From Candidatus Bathyarchaeota archaeon (GTDB lineage Archaea; Thermoproteota; Bathyarchaeia; Bathyarchaeales; Bathycorpusculaceae): DNA of 64,000 nt. Below the pieces are notes generated by a model. That model had not been told where the DNA came from, made no database searches, and saw only the letters and a list, made by a program, of their open reading frames with translations. Location: the NCBI GenBank assembly GCA_026014745.1, contig JAOZHS010000002.1, positions 558,001-622,000 on the forward strand. The letters are read 5' to 3'. The translations under genes were made by a program, and so were the position numbers. Positions 26,977 through 36,322 of this stretch are shown in pieces. Within the stretch, counting starts at the first letter, position 1. Each line of letters begins with the position of its first letter.

Positions 26977-27980
26977 AGGAACTCTGGATAGAAACCCAGA
27001 AAAAAGAAGCTCTATCTAACCTGATTAACCAATACTGCGATGTCGCTGTTGTAGGCGACCAAGCGTCTTTTGTGGCAACCAAACAAACCCTCACAATAGC
27101 GGCACCCAAAACCGAAGCAGACCTCACCAAACCGCAAAAAGTTATCCGCATTTGCATAAGCGACAAAACCACTGAAAACCTCACCGTAAAAGCGGCGGAG
27201 GCAGGAGCCGCCTACATCATCATTGACACTGCTAACTGGCGTGTCATTCCACTGGAAAACCTTATCGCCCGTACGAAGGGCAAAAGCAAACTAATCGCCG
27301 AAGTCGCAAACGCCGAAGAAGCCAAAGTGGCGTTGGAGACGCTTGAGTTAGGCACCGACGGCGTACTGCTGAAAACCTCTGACTCTGAGGAGTTGCTAAA
27401 AACCATAGCTATCGTCAAACCCGAAGCCCTAAAACTTGAAATGGCAACTGCAAAAATCACCGCGACCAAACCCATAAGCAACGGCGCCCGAGTCTGCGTA
27501 GACACCTGCGACCTTATGAAAACAGGTGAAGGCATGCTGGTCGGTAGCCAAAGCGCAGGATTATTCCTAATCGAAGCCGAAGTCAACGAGAACCCATACG
27601 TGGCATCGCGACCTTTCCGCGTCAACGCAGGCTCATGCTCCATGTACACGTTGGGCAACCTACAGACGACACGTTACCTCCAAGAGTTCAAAGCAGGCGA
27701 CGAAGTCATCCTCGTAGACCGAGAAGGCAAAACTCGCAAAGCCAATGTGGGACGCATAAAAATCGAAATCCGACCGCTTATCCTCGTCGAAGCCGAAGTG
27801 CAAGGCAAAATAATTAAGACCATACTGCAAAATGCAGAAACCATCCGCGTCGTCACCCCCAAAGCTTCCAAACCCGTCACCGAACTCAAAGCAGGCGACG
27901 AAGTCGTGGTGCACTTAGCGGCAAAGGGCGGTCGGCACTTCGGCGTTTCGGTACCTGACGAAACGGTGATTGAGAAATGA
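26973..27980 (+). CDS. 3-dehydroquinate synthase II (AroB')
   Basis: 335 residues. The family features are the N-terminal KELWIETQ stretch, VCVDTCDLMKTGEGMLVGSQSAGLFLIEAE split around its core, and NPYVASRPFRVNAGSCSMY. It deaminates and cyclises the ADTH product to 3-dehydroquinate with NAD+. It overlaps the preceding gene by 4 bases and the next by 4, so the three are translated together. Start is GTG. Confidence 0.9.
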   Translation: MKELWIETQKKEALSNLINQYCDVAVVGDQASFVATKQTLTIAAPKTEADLTKPQKVIRICISDKTTENLTVKAAEAGAAYIIIDTANWRVIPLENLIARTKGKSKLIAEVANAEEAKVALETLELGTDGVLLKTSDSEELLKTIAIVKPEALKLEMATAKITATKPISNGARVCVDTCDLMKTGEGMLVGSQSAGLFLIEAEVNENPYVASRPFRVNAGSCSMYTLGNLQTTRYLQEFKAGDEVILVDREGKTRKANVGRIKIEIRPLILVEAEVQGKIIKTILQNAETIRVVTPKASKPVTELKAGDEVVVHLAAKGGRHFGVSVPDETVIEK

Positions 27981-28657
27981 CCCCCAAAATCTGCGTTTCA
28001 ATTCTCCCCAAAAACACAGCCGAAGCACTAAAACTAATCGGGCAAGCAGAACAAAACCAAGCTGACCTCATTGAAGTGCGACTTGATTGCCTTGAGGAAA
28101 CCCGTAGCCTAACTGAACTTACCAGATGCACTAAGCTGTCAATGATTGCCACCAATAAGCTGCAAACTGAGAATGGCTTCTTTGAGGGCAACGAAACAGA
28201 GCGGCAACATACCCTCTACAATGCGGCTCAAAGCGGATTTACATACGTCGATGTCGATTTTTCAAGCAGCAAACGGGATGAAACGCTTAGCCAACTCAAA
28301 GCCTTAGGCGTTAAACCCGTAGTGTCCTTTCACAAATTCGACGGCGTCCTTAGTCCTTCAGCTATGGAGAAGATTCTGGATGAAGAAATCGCCAGCGGAG
28401 CCGCCATATGCAAAATCATAACAACCGCCAAACACGTCGAAGATAACTTGGCGCTGCTGAGCTTTGTGACGTTTGCCTCTGCAAAAGCCAAACTGGTATG
28501 TTTCTGTATGGGGGAGCAGGGTAAGATTTCACGGTTACTTTCGCCTCTTTTTGGCGCCTTCTTTACTTTTGCCAGCTTAGAGAAGGCAAGCCAGACGGCG
28601 GTGGGACAGATGAGTATAAGTGAGTTAAAGTCTGCTTATACTCTATTGGGGATTTAG
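27977..28657 (+). CDS. aroD: 3-dehydroquinate dehydratase, type I
   Basis: 226 residues. Type I features: EVRLDCLEE near residue 33, the His region VVSFHKFDG, the Schiff-base lysine in AICKIITTAK, and the end region CFCMGEQGKISRLLSPLFG. It turns dehydroquinate into dehydroshikimate. ATGA overlap with the previous gene; aroE starts 3 bases after the stop. Confidence 0.9.
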   Translation: MTPKICVSILPKNTAEALKLIGQAEQNQADLIEVRLDCLEETRSLTELTRCTKLSMIATNKLQTENGFFEGNETERQHTLYNAAQSGFTYVDVDFSSSKRDETLSQLKALGVKPVVSFHKFDGVLSPSAMEKILDEEIASGAAICKIITTAKHVEDNLALLSFVTFASAKAKLVCFCMGEQGKISRLLSPLFGAFFTFASLEKASQTAVGQMSISELKSAYTLLGI

Positions 28658-28660
28658 TAA

Positions 28661-29518
28661 ATGGCTATATCGGGCAAAACACGGGTCTGCGGAGTTATAG
28701 GTGAACCCATCGAACACAGCCTAAGCCCCATAATGCATAACGCAGCGTTTCAAGCCCTTAACTTGGACTATGTGTTTTTGGCGTTTAGAGTAAAACCAGC
28801 CCAGATAGAAGACGCCGTAAACGGCATGCGTGCTCTAAACATCCGTGGCTTAAACGTCACCATGCCCCACAAAACCAGCGTCATAAAACACCTCGACCGC
28901 GTCGACTTATCTGCACAAATCGTAAATTCCGTCAACACCATCCTAAACAAGGAAAATCTACTCTTCGGCTTCAACACCGACGGCATAGGCGCTCTCAAAG
29001 CATTACGTGAAAACGGCGTGGAACTCAAAGGCCGAAAAATCCTCTTACTCGGCGCAGGAGGAGCAGCCAGAGCCATCGCGTATACGTTAGCTAAAGAGGC
29101 GGATGAACTCACCGTGCTCAACCGCACCGCTAAAGATGCACAGGCACTTGCTAAGCAACTGGGAAAGGCACTTAACAAAAAAATAACTGCTGGGTCACTT
29201 TCTCCAAGTGACATTCAGCTTAATCTTCAGGACTCAGACATACTCATCAACGCTACCTCCGTAGGCATGAAGCCTAAACCCGACGAGAGCCCAGTTGACC
29301 CCAAATTGCTCCGGTCCAACTTGGCAGTTATGGACATCGTCTACAACCCCCTTGAGACCGAGCTGGCACGGGACGCTAAAGCCGTCGGCGCCAAAGTGGT
29401 AAGCGGTGTGGAGATGCTGATTTATCAGGGAGCAGCCTCATTTGAGATTTGGACGGGGAAATCGGCTCCCGTAGAAGTTATGAGGCAGGCAGCACTAACT
29501 CACTTACAGAGGGTCTAA
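28661..29518 (+). CDS. aroE: Shikimate dehydrogenase
   Basis: 285 residues. Substrate motif EHSLSPIMHNAAF, catalytic lysine in NVTMPHKTSVIKHLD, nucleotide-binding ILLLGAGGAARAIAYTL with the NRT motif of NADP-dependent enzymes, and closing LIYQGAASFEIWTG. It reduces dehydroshikimate to shikimate. Full length for AroE. Confidence 0.93.
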   Translation: MAISGKTRVCGVIGEPIEHSLSPIMHNAAFQALNLDYVFLAFRVKPAQIEDAVNGMRALNIRGLNVTMPHKTSVIKHLDRVDLSAQIVNSVNTILNKENLLFGFNTDGIGALKALRENGVELKGRKILLLGAGGAARAIAYTLAKEADELTVLNRTAKDAQALAKQLGKALNKKITAGSLSPSDIQLNLQDSDILINATSVGMKPKPDESPVDPKLLRSNLAVMDIVYNPLETELARDAKAVGAKVVSGVEMLIYQGAASFEIWTGKSAPVEVMRQAALTHLQRV

Positions 29519-29520
29519 CT

Positions 29521-30393
29521 GTGACAAGAAAAGCAACCGCAGTGGCACATGGCGCCGCAACAATAGTAAACGCCATAGCCCTTGGCAAAGGAGCAGCATT
29601 CGGCGTAGACCTCTGGACCAAAGCAAAAGTCGAATTAACCGAAAAACCCAGCGTTATAGAAGCCGAAATCGCCTCTGACCCCAAAGAAAGCACCCTACTA
29701 ATCGAGAGAACAGCGCTACGAGTTTTGCAGCATTTTCAGTTAGAGAAGTGTTTCGGTGCCAAAATAAAAACTGACTCAAACATCCCCATCGCGCGGGGAC
29801 TGAAAAGCAGCAGCACCGCCGCCAACGCTACCGCGCTTGCCATGGTTGCCGCGTTAGAGAAAAGTCTTGATGATTTGGAGATTGTAAAGATTGGTGTGGA
29901 AGCTGCCTTTGACGCGAAAGTCACTGTTACTGGCGCCTTTGATGATGCATGTGCATCCTACTTCGGCGGCGCAGTAATTACAAATAACAAGAACAGAGAA
30001 CTGCTAAAACAGCTGGCTCTGCCCAGCGATTATACAGTGCTGTTTCATGTTCCGCCCCAGAAAGCCTACACCATCAACTCAGACGTGGAGCGGCTACGCA
30101 CGGTTAAGCCGCTGGTGGAAGTCGCATTCCAACAAGCCCTAGAAGGCAGAATCTGGGAAGCCCTCACCCTCAACGGGTTGATTTATTCGACTGCCCAAAA
30201 ACTCAACACCACCATCGCCATCGACGCGTTGGCTGCAGGCGCCGTCGCGGCTGGGTTATGCGGCAAAGGACCCGCCACAACCGCAGTAACCCCAAACGAC
30301 AAAGTCGACAAAGTCAAAGCTGCCCTGCAAGCTTACGAAGGCGAAATCCTCACATCCCACATTAACCAACAGAAAGCCAAGGTGATAAAATGA
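29521..30393 (+). CDS. aroK: Archaeal shikimate kinase (GHMP family)
   Basis: 290 residues from GTG 29521, chosen because GAGGG lies upstream, the frame begins just after aroE's stop, and the product then starts TRKATAVAHGAATIVNAIALGKG as in archaeal enzymes. The ATP motif is PIARGLKSSSTAANATALAM and the late GHMP motif is AGLCGKGPATTAV. It phosphorylates shikimate and is unrelated to bacterial AroK. Overlaps aroA by 4 bases. Confidence 0.92.
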   Translation: MTRKATAVAHGAATIVNAIALGKGAAFGVDLWTKAKVELTEKPSVIEAEIASDPKESTLLIERTALRVLQHFQLEKCFGAKIKTDSNIPIARGLKSSSTAANATALAMVAALEKSLDDLEIVKIGVEAAFDAKVTVTGAFDDACASYFGGAVITNNKNRELLKQLALPSDYTVLFHVPPQKAYTINSDVERLRTVKPLVEVAFQQALEGRIWEALTLNGLIYSTAQKLNTTIAIDALAAGAVAAGLCGKGPATTAVTPNDKVDKVKAALQAYEGEILTSHINQQKAKVIK

Positions 30394-31685
30394 CGGAGAT
30401 AACCGTCAAAAACACCCCCCAACTCAACGGCGCGGTCTGTGCGCCAGCCTCAAAATCCTACACCCAACGCATGCTCATAGCAGCAGCCCTATCCAATGGA
30501 ATTTCAAGGATATCTAATCCGCTTCTCTCTGAAGACACCGAAGCAGCTCTCCGCGCAGTAACCGCATTAGGCGCCACATTCAAAGCTGAAGACACCTGCT
30601 GGACAATCGCGGGGGCATCACCTCTCCGAGGAGCAGTGGAGCCGATTGATTGCGGAGAGTCGGGAGCGACGCTACGGTTTATGGTTCCTGTGGCTGCGCT
30701 TGCGGAGACTTCTTCGATTTTGGTGTTCCGGGGATCTATTGAGCGGCGCCCCATCGAACCGCTGCTTACAAGCCTCAAAGAATTAGGCGCAGAAGCCCAC
30801 GTAGGCAAGTTTGAGGGAAAAGACGCTGTATTCGTGGAAGGCGGCGGCATACGAGGGGGCAAAACCAGCATCCCCGGCGACGTAAGCTCCCAATTCATCT
30901 CAGGCTTAATGTTCGCGTGTCCCATGGCAAAAACAGCCACCGAAATCACCCTAACCACACCCTTAGAGTCGGCGGATTACGTGAAAATGACTGAATCCGT
31001 GCTTGCCATGCACTCCGTAGGGGTAGACGTTAAGGAGAACTGCCTCGCGATACCCGCTAATCAGACGTTCAAGGCTGTTGACGGTACCGTACCCGGAGAC
31101 TTCTCGTCCGCGGCGTTTCTGCTTTCAGCGGCAGCCATAACTAAAAGCAAAGTTGTGGTAAACAATCTCAATTATGAGTCTGTGCAGGGCGACAAAGCCA
31201 TCCTCACTGTGCTCAGAAAAATGGGCGTCAACGGGAAAGTCTGCGCAGATAGCATCGAAATCGAAGGCACCAGCAACCCGCTAAAACCCGTGGAGGTTGA
31301 CGCCAAAAACATCCCCGACCTCGTCCCAGTCATCGCGGTGCTGGCGTGTTTTGCGAAAGGAACTTCACATATTTCTGGTGCGCGTAGATTGAGGCTAAAA
31401 GAATCGGACCGCTTAGCGTCGGTTTCGTCTGAGTTGTCTAAGATGGGCGCAGAAATCAAGGTAGACGCTGACGGCTTAACCATAAAAGGCAAAAAACTGC
31501 ATGGTGCAGTCATAGACCCCCATAATGACCATCGAATCGCCATGTCCTGCGCGGTTGCTGCTTTGAGTACTGAGGGGGAAACTGTTATTACGGATGCGGA
31601 GTGTGTCAGAAAGTCTTATCCGCAGTTCTTTGTACATCTTAAAGCGTTAGGAGCAAATGCAGTTGGCGGGAAACTCGATAGGTAA
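30390..31685 (+). CDS. aroA: 5-enolpyruvylshikimate-3-phosphate synthase
   Basis: 431 residues. Diagnostic segments are PASKSYTQRMLIAAALS, DCGESGATLRFMVPVAAL, PGDVSSQFISGLMFACP and PHNDHRIAMSCAVAAL. It joins phosphoenolpyruvate to shikimate 3-phosphate. The last 29 bases overlap the start of aroC. Confidence 0.95.
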   Translation: MTEITVKNTPQLNGAVCAPASKSYTQRMLIAAALSNGISRISNPLLSEDTEAALRAVTALGATFKAEDTCWTIAGASPLRGAVEPIDCGESGATLRFMVPVAALAETSSILVFRGSIERRPIEPLLTSLKELGAEAHVGKFEGKDAVFVEGGGIRGGKTSIPGDVSSQFISGLMFACPMAKTATEITLTTPLESADYVKMTESVLAMHSVGVDVKENCLAIPANQTFKAVDGTVPGDFSSAAFLLSAAAITKSKVVVNNLNYESVQGDKAILTVLRKMGVNGKVCADSIEIEGTSNPLKPVEVDAKNIPDLVPVIAVLACFAKGTSHISGARRLRLKESDRLASVSSELSKMGAEIKVDADGLTIKGKKLHGAVIDPHNDHRIAMSCAVAALSTEGETVITDAECVRKSYPQFFVHLKALGANAVGGKLDR

Positions 31686-32766
31686 AGAATTCACAGTCAC
31701 CAGCTTTGGAGAAAGCCACGGCAGCGTCATAGGCGTCGTCGTGGACGGTTGCCCAGCGGGGTTGCCGCTCTCGGAAGCTGATTTTCAAGAGGAACTGGAC
31801 AGGCGAATCCCAGCGGACACTCGAATTGTTTCGGCACGCAGAGAAAAAGACACCGCCAAAATCCTAAGCGGCGTCTTCGGCGGCTTCACCACAGGCGCCC
31901 CCATCACCGTCACCGTTGAGAACCGCGAGACCCAATCCAGCGACTACGACGCCCTCAAAACCCTGCCGCGCCCCAGCCACTCCGACTACCCTGCGCATAT
32001 CCGATACGGCGGCTTTAATGACTACCGAGGCGGCGGACGCTTCTCGGGTCGAGTTACCGTGTCGCTCATCATGGCAGGCACCATAGCCAAGAAGCTACTG
32101 GGCAGATACGACATCGACGTCTTAGCCTACACGCTTGCCATTGGACAAATCAAAACCGACAAGCAATTCAGTACGGCTGAAATCCGCAAAAACCGCTATG
32201 CAGCAGCTACCCGTTGCCCCGATTTAGCGTGTTCAGAGAAGATGGAGCAAGCCATCATCGCGGCTAAAGCGGAAGGAGACAGCCTTGGCGGCGTCGTGGA
32301 ATGCGTTGCGCTAAACATGCCCAGCGGCGTTGGGGAACCATTATTTGACACGTTGGACGGCGATTTAGCTAAGGCGCTGTTCTGTGTTCCCGCCGTGAAA
32401 GGCGTGGAGTTCGGTGTGGGCTTTAAAGCTGCAGAGCTTAAGGGCAGCCAAAACAATGACGCTTTCTTGGTGAAGGGCGGCAAAGTTGTTACAGCCACTG
32501 AGAATGCAGGCGGCATTTTAGGCGGCTTATCCAGCGGCATGCCAATCGTCACCAGAGTTGCCATTAAACCTACACCCTCGATTGGTAAGGAGCAGCAGAC
32601 TGTTAATCTCTCAGCTATGGAAGACGCCTCTTTGTGTGTGAAGGGTCGGCATGACCCCTGTGTGGTTCCTAAAGCGGTACCCGCCGTGGAAGCCGCAGTC
32701 GCAATCACTCTGGTTGATCATCTCATCCGCGCCGGCGTCATACCTAAAGTCCTCAAGGAGCACTAA
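31657..32766 (+). CDS. aroC: Chorismate synthase
   Basis: 369 residues. SFGESHGSVIGVVVDGCPAG, RPSHSDYPAHIRYGGF and GGRFSGRVTVSLIMAGTIA are the FMN and phosphate-site motifs, and GRHDPCVVPKAVPAVEAA is the closing one. It converts EPSP to chorismate with reduced FMN. ATG 31657 is used, but TTG 31663 would begin M-A-G-N-S-I-G like many AroC proteins and has GGAG at better spacing. Confidence 0.95.
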   Translation: MQLAGNSIGKEFTVTSFGESHGSVIGVVVDGCPAGLPLSEADFQEELDRRIPADTRIVSARREKDTAKILSGVFGGFTTGAPITVTVENRETQSSDYDALKTLPRPSHSDYPAHIRYGGFNDYRGGGRFSGRVTVSLIMAGTIAKKLLGRYDIDVLAYTLAIGQIKTDKQFSTAEIRKNRYAAATRCPDLACSEKMEQAIIAAKAEGDSLGGVVECVALNMPSGVGEPLFDTLDGDLAKALFCVPAVKGVEFGVGFKAAELKGSQNNDAFLVKGGKVVTATENAGGILGGLSSGMPIVTRVAIKPTPSIGKEQQTVNLSAMEDASLCVKGRHDPCVVPKAVPAVEAAVAITLVDHLIRAGVIPKVLKEH

Positions 32767-32770
32767 CCTT

Positions 32771-33031
32771 ATGGCAGACATATCGGAACATCGCAAAAAG
32801 ATAGATGCAATCGACGACCAAATCCTCGCCGCCCTATGCGAACGTATCAAAGTCTGCAAAGCCATCGGCGAGGAAAAAAAGAAACAAAACATACCCATAC
32901 GTGACGCCTCAAGAGAAAACGCACTCTATCGCCGCATCAAAACTAAGGCTGCAAAGTTGGGTTTAGATGCGGGGCAAGTTGAGGCGGTGTACCGCGAAAT
33001 AGTTAATATGTGCAGTGCCGTTCAGGAGTAA
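32771..33031 (+). CDS. Chorismate mutase, AroQ class
   Basis: 86 residues from ATG 32771. The all-helical AroQ fold is seen from HRKKIDAIDDQILAALCERI, KVCKAIGEEKKK and NALYRRIKTKAAKLGLD, with the active-site Arg and Lys residues in place. It makes prephenate for the next two genes. Stand-alone, not fused to prephenate dehydratase, which is at 36.4 kb. Confidence 0.92.
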   Translation: MADISEHRKKIDAIDDQILAALCERIKVCKAIGEEKKKQNIPIRDASRENALYRRIKTKAAKLGLDAGQVEAVYREIVNMCSAVQE

Positions 33032-33049
33032 GGAACTCTTAACGGAGAG

Positions 33050-34138
33050 TTGCAACCTATGCTGTATGAGATAAATGAGAAAGCCCTCAAACTGGAAAGT
33101 GAAGGAAAAAAAATCATCCGACTAAACCTCGGCGACCCAGACATGGCTACGCCCCCCGAAATTGTCGAAGCCGCCTATGCATCTATGAAAGCAGGGAAAA
33201 CCAAGTATTCTTCTTCTTATGGTGAACTTCGGCTTCGGCAGAAAATTGCAGAAGTCCACGGCGTTAAAGCAGAAAACGTCGTCATTACCCCCGGCTCTAA
33301 GTGGGGAATATTTGCCAGCATGTTTTTGACACTCAAAAGCGGCGGCAACGTCATCATCCCAACCCCCTATTGGACCGCTTACGATTTAATCGCTAAAAGC
33401 TTCGGTGCCAAAGTGAAACTGCTCAAAACCACCTTAGAGAGCGGTTGGAAAGTTGACTTAAACCAACTTCACGACTTAATCGACGACGAAACAAAAATGA
33501 TTATCCTAAACAACCCTAACAACCCCACCAGCAAAGTGATGGATACCAAAACTCTCGACGGCGTAGTTGACATAGCCAACGACCACGGTGTCACTGTGCT
33601 CTCTGACGAGGTGTATGGTGCAATCAGCTTTAACCCCACCAAAAGCATCCTCGAATACGGCGCCGACTCCAAACACATTCTATCCAACGGCTTTAGCAAA
33701 ACATTCACCATGACAGGCTGGCGCATAGGATACCTTGTCGCCAACAAAATGTTCATCGACAACGTCACCAAACTTAACCAAATCACCGTAAACAACGTCC
33801 CCGTCTTCATCCAAGATGCTGCATTAAAAGGCTTAGAACTCCACAAACAAATCGCGGAATCCATCAAAGCCAAATACAAACAACGCGCAGACCTTGCCAG
33901 CGCAAAACTTGCAGCGTCAGGCTTCAAATTTACAAAACCCGACGCACCCTTCTACGTGTTCCCCAAACGCGACGGCTTAGACGGTGAAAAATTCACCCTT
34001 GACCTCCTCGACCGCGGCGTAGCAGTTGCACCCGGAACCTCCTTTGGAGACTACCGCGAACACTTCCGTATCAGCCTAACCGCACCTGATGACCAAATCG
34101 AAGTTGCATTAAATAAAATCTGCGAGGCGCCTCGATGA
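33050..34138 (+). CDS. Class I/II aminotransferase (aromatic/aspartate type)
   Basis: 362 residues with PLP motifs: NNPNNPTSKVMD, SDEVYGAISF, the lysine in SNGFSKTFTMTGWRIGYL and the late FRISL arginine. In this operon it probably transaminates prephenate or the aromatic keto acids. Start TTG 33050 or ATG 33059; an in-frame stop lies just upstream. The N-terminal tail is shorter than in most AspC-like proteins. Confidence 0.85.
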   Translation: MQPMLYEINEKALKLESEGKKIIRLNLGDPDMATPPEIVEAAYASMKAGKTKYSSSYGELRLRQKIAEVHGVKAENVVITPGSKWGIFASMFLTLKSGGNVIIPTPYWTAYDLIAKSFGAKVKLLKTTLESGWKVDLNQLHDLIDDETKMIILNNPNNPTSKVMDTKTLDGVVDIANDHGVTVLSDEVYGAISFNPTKSILEYGADSKHILSNGFSKTFTMTGWRIGYLVANKMFIDNVTKLNQITVNNVPVFIQDAALKGLELHKQIAESIKAKYKQRADLASAKLAASGFKFTKPDAPFYVFPKRDGLDGEKFTLDLLDRGVAVAPGTSFGDYREHFRISLTAPDDQIEVALNKICEAPR

Positions 34139-35007
34139 GGACAGCCGTTCTCGGCGCGGGCAAAATGGGCGTTTGGTTCGCTAAATTCTGCAAGGAAAAA
34201 GGCGACACCGTAGTCCTCGCTGACCGCAAAGCTGAGAAACTGGCAAACCTCAAAAAAGAGTTAAACGTAGAAACCGCAGATTTCGCAGATGCCGTACGTG
34301 GCGCAGACCGTGTACTCATCTGCACCTCCATCTCTTCTTTTGAAGAAATCATAAAACAAATCGCGCCTGCTACTCATAAAGGGCAAGCAATCATGGATAT
34401 CTGCTCAATCAAAGAATACCCCGTCAACATCATGCACCAATATATAAAAGACGCCTTGGTGTTGGGAACTCACCCAGTTTTTGGTCCAGGCAGCAATGGC
34501 GTGGCACACAAAGCCTATGTCTTAACCCCCACAAACCCAGAGGAAGAGGCATACGCCGAGAAGTTCAAGGCATGGCTGGAGACAGAGGAAGCCCACGTCT
34601 TCATCATGACCCCGCAGAAGCATGACGAGTTAATGTCGATTGTTCTGGGGTTTGCGCATTTTGTGGGTTTAGCCGCCTGCGAAACGTTGCTTGAACAACC
34701 AAGCTTCACGGAATCAAAGAAACTCGCGGGCACTACATATCGTATGTTGTTCACTTTAGCTGAAGCTGTAGCCCAAGAGACCCCTGACTTATACGCCAAC
34801 ATCCAGACCAAACTCGCTGGAATAGGAAAAATCGAGGAAACCTTCATCGCCAACGCCCAAGAATGGGTTGAGTTAATGAAAAACAAAGACACCACCGCCA
34901 TCATGAAACGTATGGACCAACTGCGCAGCAAGCTTTCCAAGGTGGACGGTGAATACGGCAAAAGCTATGAAGTAATGTATAAGATGCTACAATCAACAGA
35001 GGAATAA
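34135..35007 (+). CDS. tyrA: Prephenate dehydrogenase (TyrA-like)
   Basis: 290 residues: Rossmann motif AVLGAGKMGVWFAKF, then SIKEYP and LGTHPVFGPG (catalytic His in THPVFGP), and a C-terminal helical domain. It makes 4-hydroxyphenylpyruvate for tyrosine. ATGA overlap with the aminotransferase. Arogenate use is possible and cannot be told apart here. Confidence 0.88.
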   Translation: MRTAVLGAGKMGVWFAKFCKEKGDTVVLADRKAEKLANLKKELNVETADFADAVRGADRVLICTSISSFEEIIKQIAPATHKGQAIMDICSIKEYPVNIMHQYIKDALVLGTHPVFGPGSNGVAHKAYVLTPTNPEEEAYAEKFKAWLETEEAHVFIMTPQKHDELMSIVLGFAHFVGLAACETLLEQPSFTESKKLAGTTYRMLFTLAEAVAQETPDLYANIQTKLAGIGKIEETFIANAQEWVELMKNKDTTAIMKRMDQLRSKLSKVDGEYGKSYEVMYKMLQSTEE

Positions 35008-35012
35008 ACACC

Positions 35013-35642
35013 ATGAAAACACTATTAGTCAACTGCTACTTGGATGGCACCAAAATCCACGAATTAAATGACGTGCTAAATAGGTTCACCGCCTGTGTAA
35101 CTGTTCCTTACACGAAAATCCAAAAAGATTACCAGATTAGCGAAGGCATAGGCGCCGTAGTGATTAGCGGCTCAGAGGCGCACATAAATAAACCCGAGGA
35201 TAAGGCAAAATTCGACGGCGTCATGCACCTAATCCAAAACTGCAGCGTTCCACTTTTAGGCATATGTTTTGGGCACCAACTCCTATGCTCAACTTTCGGA
35301 GCCAAAACAGGCACTCTAACTCAACCAGTTATCGACAAATTTGAACAGGTAAACGTCATCCAAACAGGGGATATTTTGAGCCGATTCAGAAGAGGCCAAA
35401 CGGTTCCGCTGGCACAGAACCACAATGACTATGTCCTTAAAGACAGCCTCGACTCAGCGGGCTTAAACCTCTTAGCGGACTCAGCTAGCTGCGAAGTGGA
35501 AGCCGTCAAACACAAAAACAGACTATTCTTCGGCGTACAATTCCACCCAGAACGAGTCACAATAAACGGCGAAACACATCTGGAAGGCCACAAAATCATA
35601 GACAACTTTTACGCAAACAACGTAAAACGTCTCGGAATCTAA
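35013..35642 (+). CDS. Stand-alone class I glutamine amidotransferase
   Basis: 209 residues. Nucleophile motif LLGICFGHQLL and the His-Glu pair in FGVQFHPERVT complete the catalytic triad, so it should release ammonia from glutamine. It resembles GuaA/TrpG glutaminase subunits, but no synthase partner is next to it. It is the last gene of the aromatic operon, 5 bases after tyrA. A TrpG role, with TrpE elsewhere, is a guess from context. Confidence 0.75.
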   Translation: MKTLLVNCYLDGTKIHELNDVLNRFTACVTVPYTKIQKDYQISEGIGAVVISGSEAHINKPEDKAKFDGVMHLIQNCSVPLLGICFGHQLLCSTFGAKTGTLTQPVIDKFEQVNVIQTGDILSRFRRGQTVPLAQNHNDYVLKDSLDSAGLNLLADSASCEVEAVKHKNRLFFGVQFHPERVTINGETHLEGHKIIDNFYANNVKRLGI

Positions 35643-35645
35643 CCA

Positions 35646-35671
35646 GCTGCCTCCTCTTGCAGCCCTCTTTT
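35646..35671 (+). terminator. Terminator-like hairpin at the end of the aromatic operon
   Basis: GCTGC-N8-GCAGC followed by CCTCTTTTAAT, three bases after the amidotransferase stop codon. Confidence 0.5.
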
Positions 35672-35733
35672 AATGTGTTTAACGCAAAATCTAATTACTG
35701 CCAACGCCAAGCAATAGGCAAACGTGACCTCTA

Positions 35734-36186
35734 ATGGAAAACTGCGCAAGATGCGGCAAACCACTTGCTTGGAACGAAGAGCGAATGGTGTTCTGGAATA
35801 AGCAGCTCAAAAAAGGGTACATGCGATGGTTCGTCGTGGGTTCGATGCAGATGGGGAAACGCAAAGAATTCCCAGAGTACAAAGGCAAGAAGCTCTGCCA
35901 ACTCTGCGCACATGAAGTCTTTCTCTCAGCCCCAGATTCTTACAATAGTCCACAGGTCACCCCACAAGCCACAGCCTCAGTAAGCGCCGAAGATGCAGCC
36001 GCCGACTTCGCATCATTGCGGGCTTTTCTTACCCAAAACGGCGTGGTAGCTTCCGCGTTTAACTGCCCCAAATGTAACAATATGGTCGACATCCCCGAGG
36101 CAGGGAAACTGTTAATCTGTAAACACTGCGGCAACCCAATAAAAGCAGCAGACATCTACGAAAAAATCAAAGCCCTAATAGAATAG
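35734..36186 (+). CDS. Double zinc-ribbon protein, 150 aa
   Basis: Two zinc-binding regions: an N-terminal CARCGKPL paired with CQLCAHEV, and a C-terminal CPKCNNMVDIPEAGKLLICKHC (written here as two halves of one ribbon). A disordered Ala/Ser/Gln linker joins them. The second ribbon resembles LysW-like or TFIIB-like ribbons but lacks the EDWGE tail. Follows the aromatic operon by about 90 bases, with its own leader. Function unknown. Confidence 0.65.
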   Translation: MENCARCGKPLAWNEERMVFWNKQLKKGYMRWFVVGSMQMGKRKEFPEYKGKKLCQLCAHEVFLSAPDSYNSPQVTPQATASVSAEDAAADFASLRAFLTQNGVVASAFNCPKCNNMVDIPEAGKLLICKHCGNPIKAADIYEKIKALIE

Positions 36187-36322
36187 CCTGTCGCTTTTTC
36201 TCTTTGTGTGGGTGTAGCGTTTTTTGGAGTGCCACATGTCTGCTTAAGAATCGGGTTCTGTTTGGCGTCTGCAACGGTTTTGTGCGTCTGTTTCGGTGTG
36301 GGTAGACGGTTTTCTGCACACG

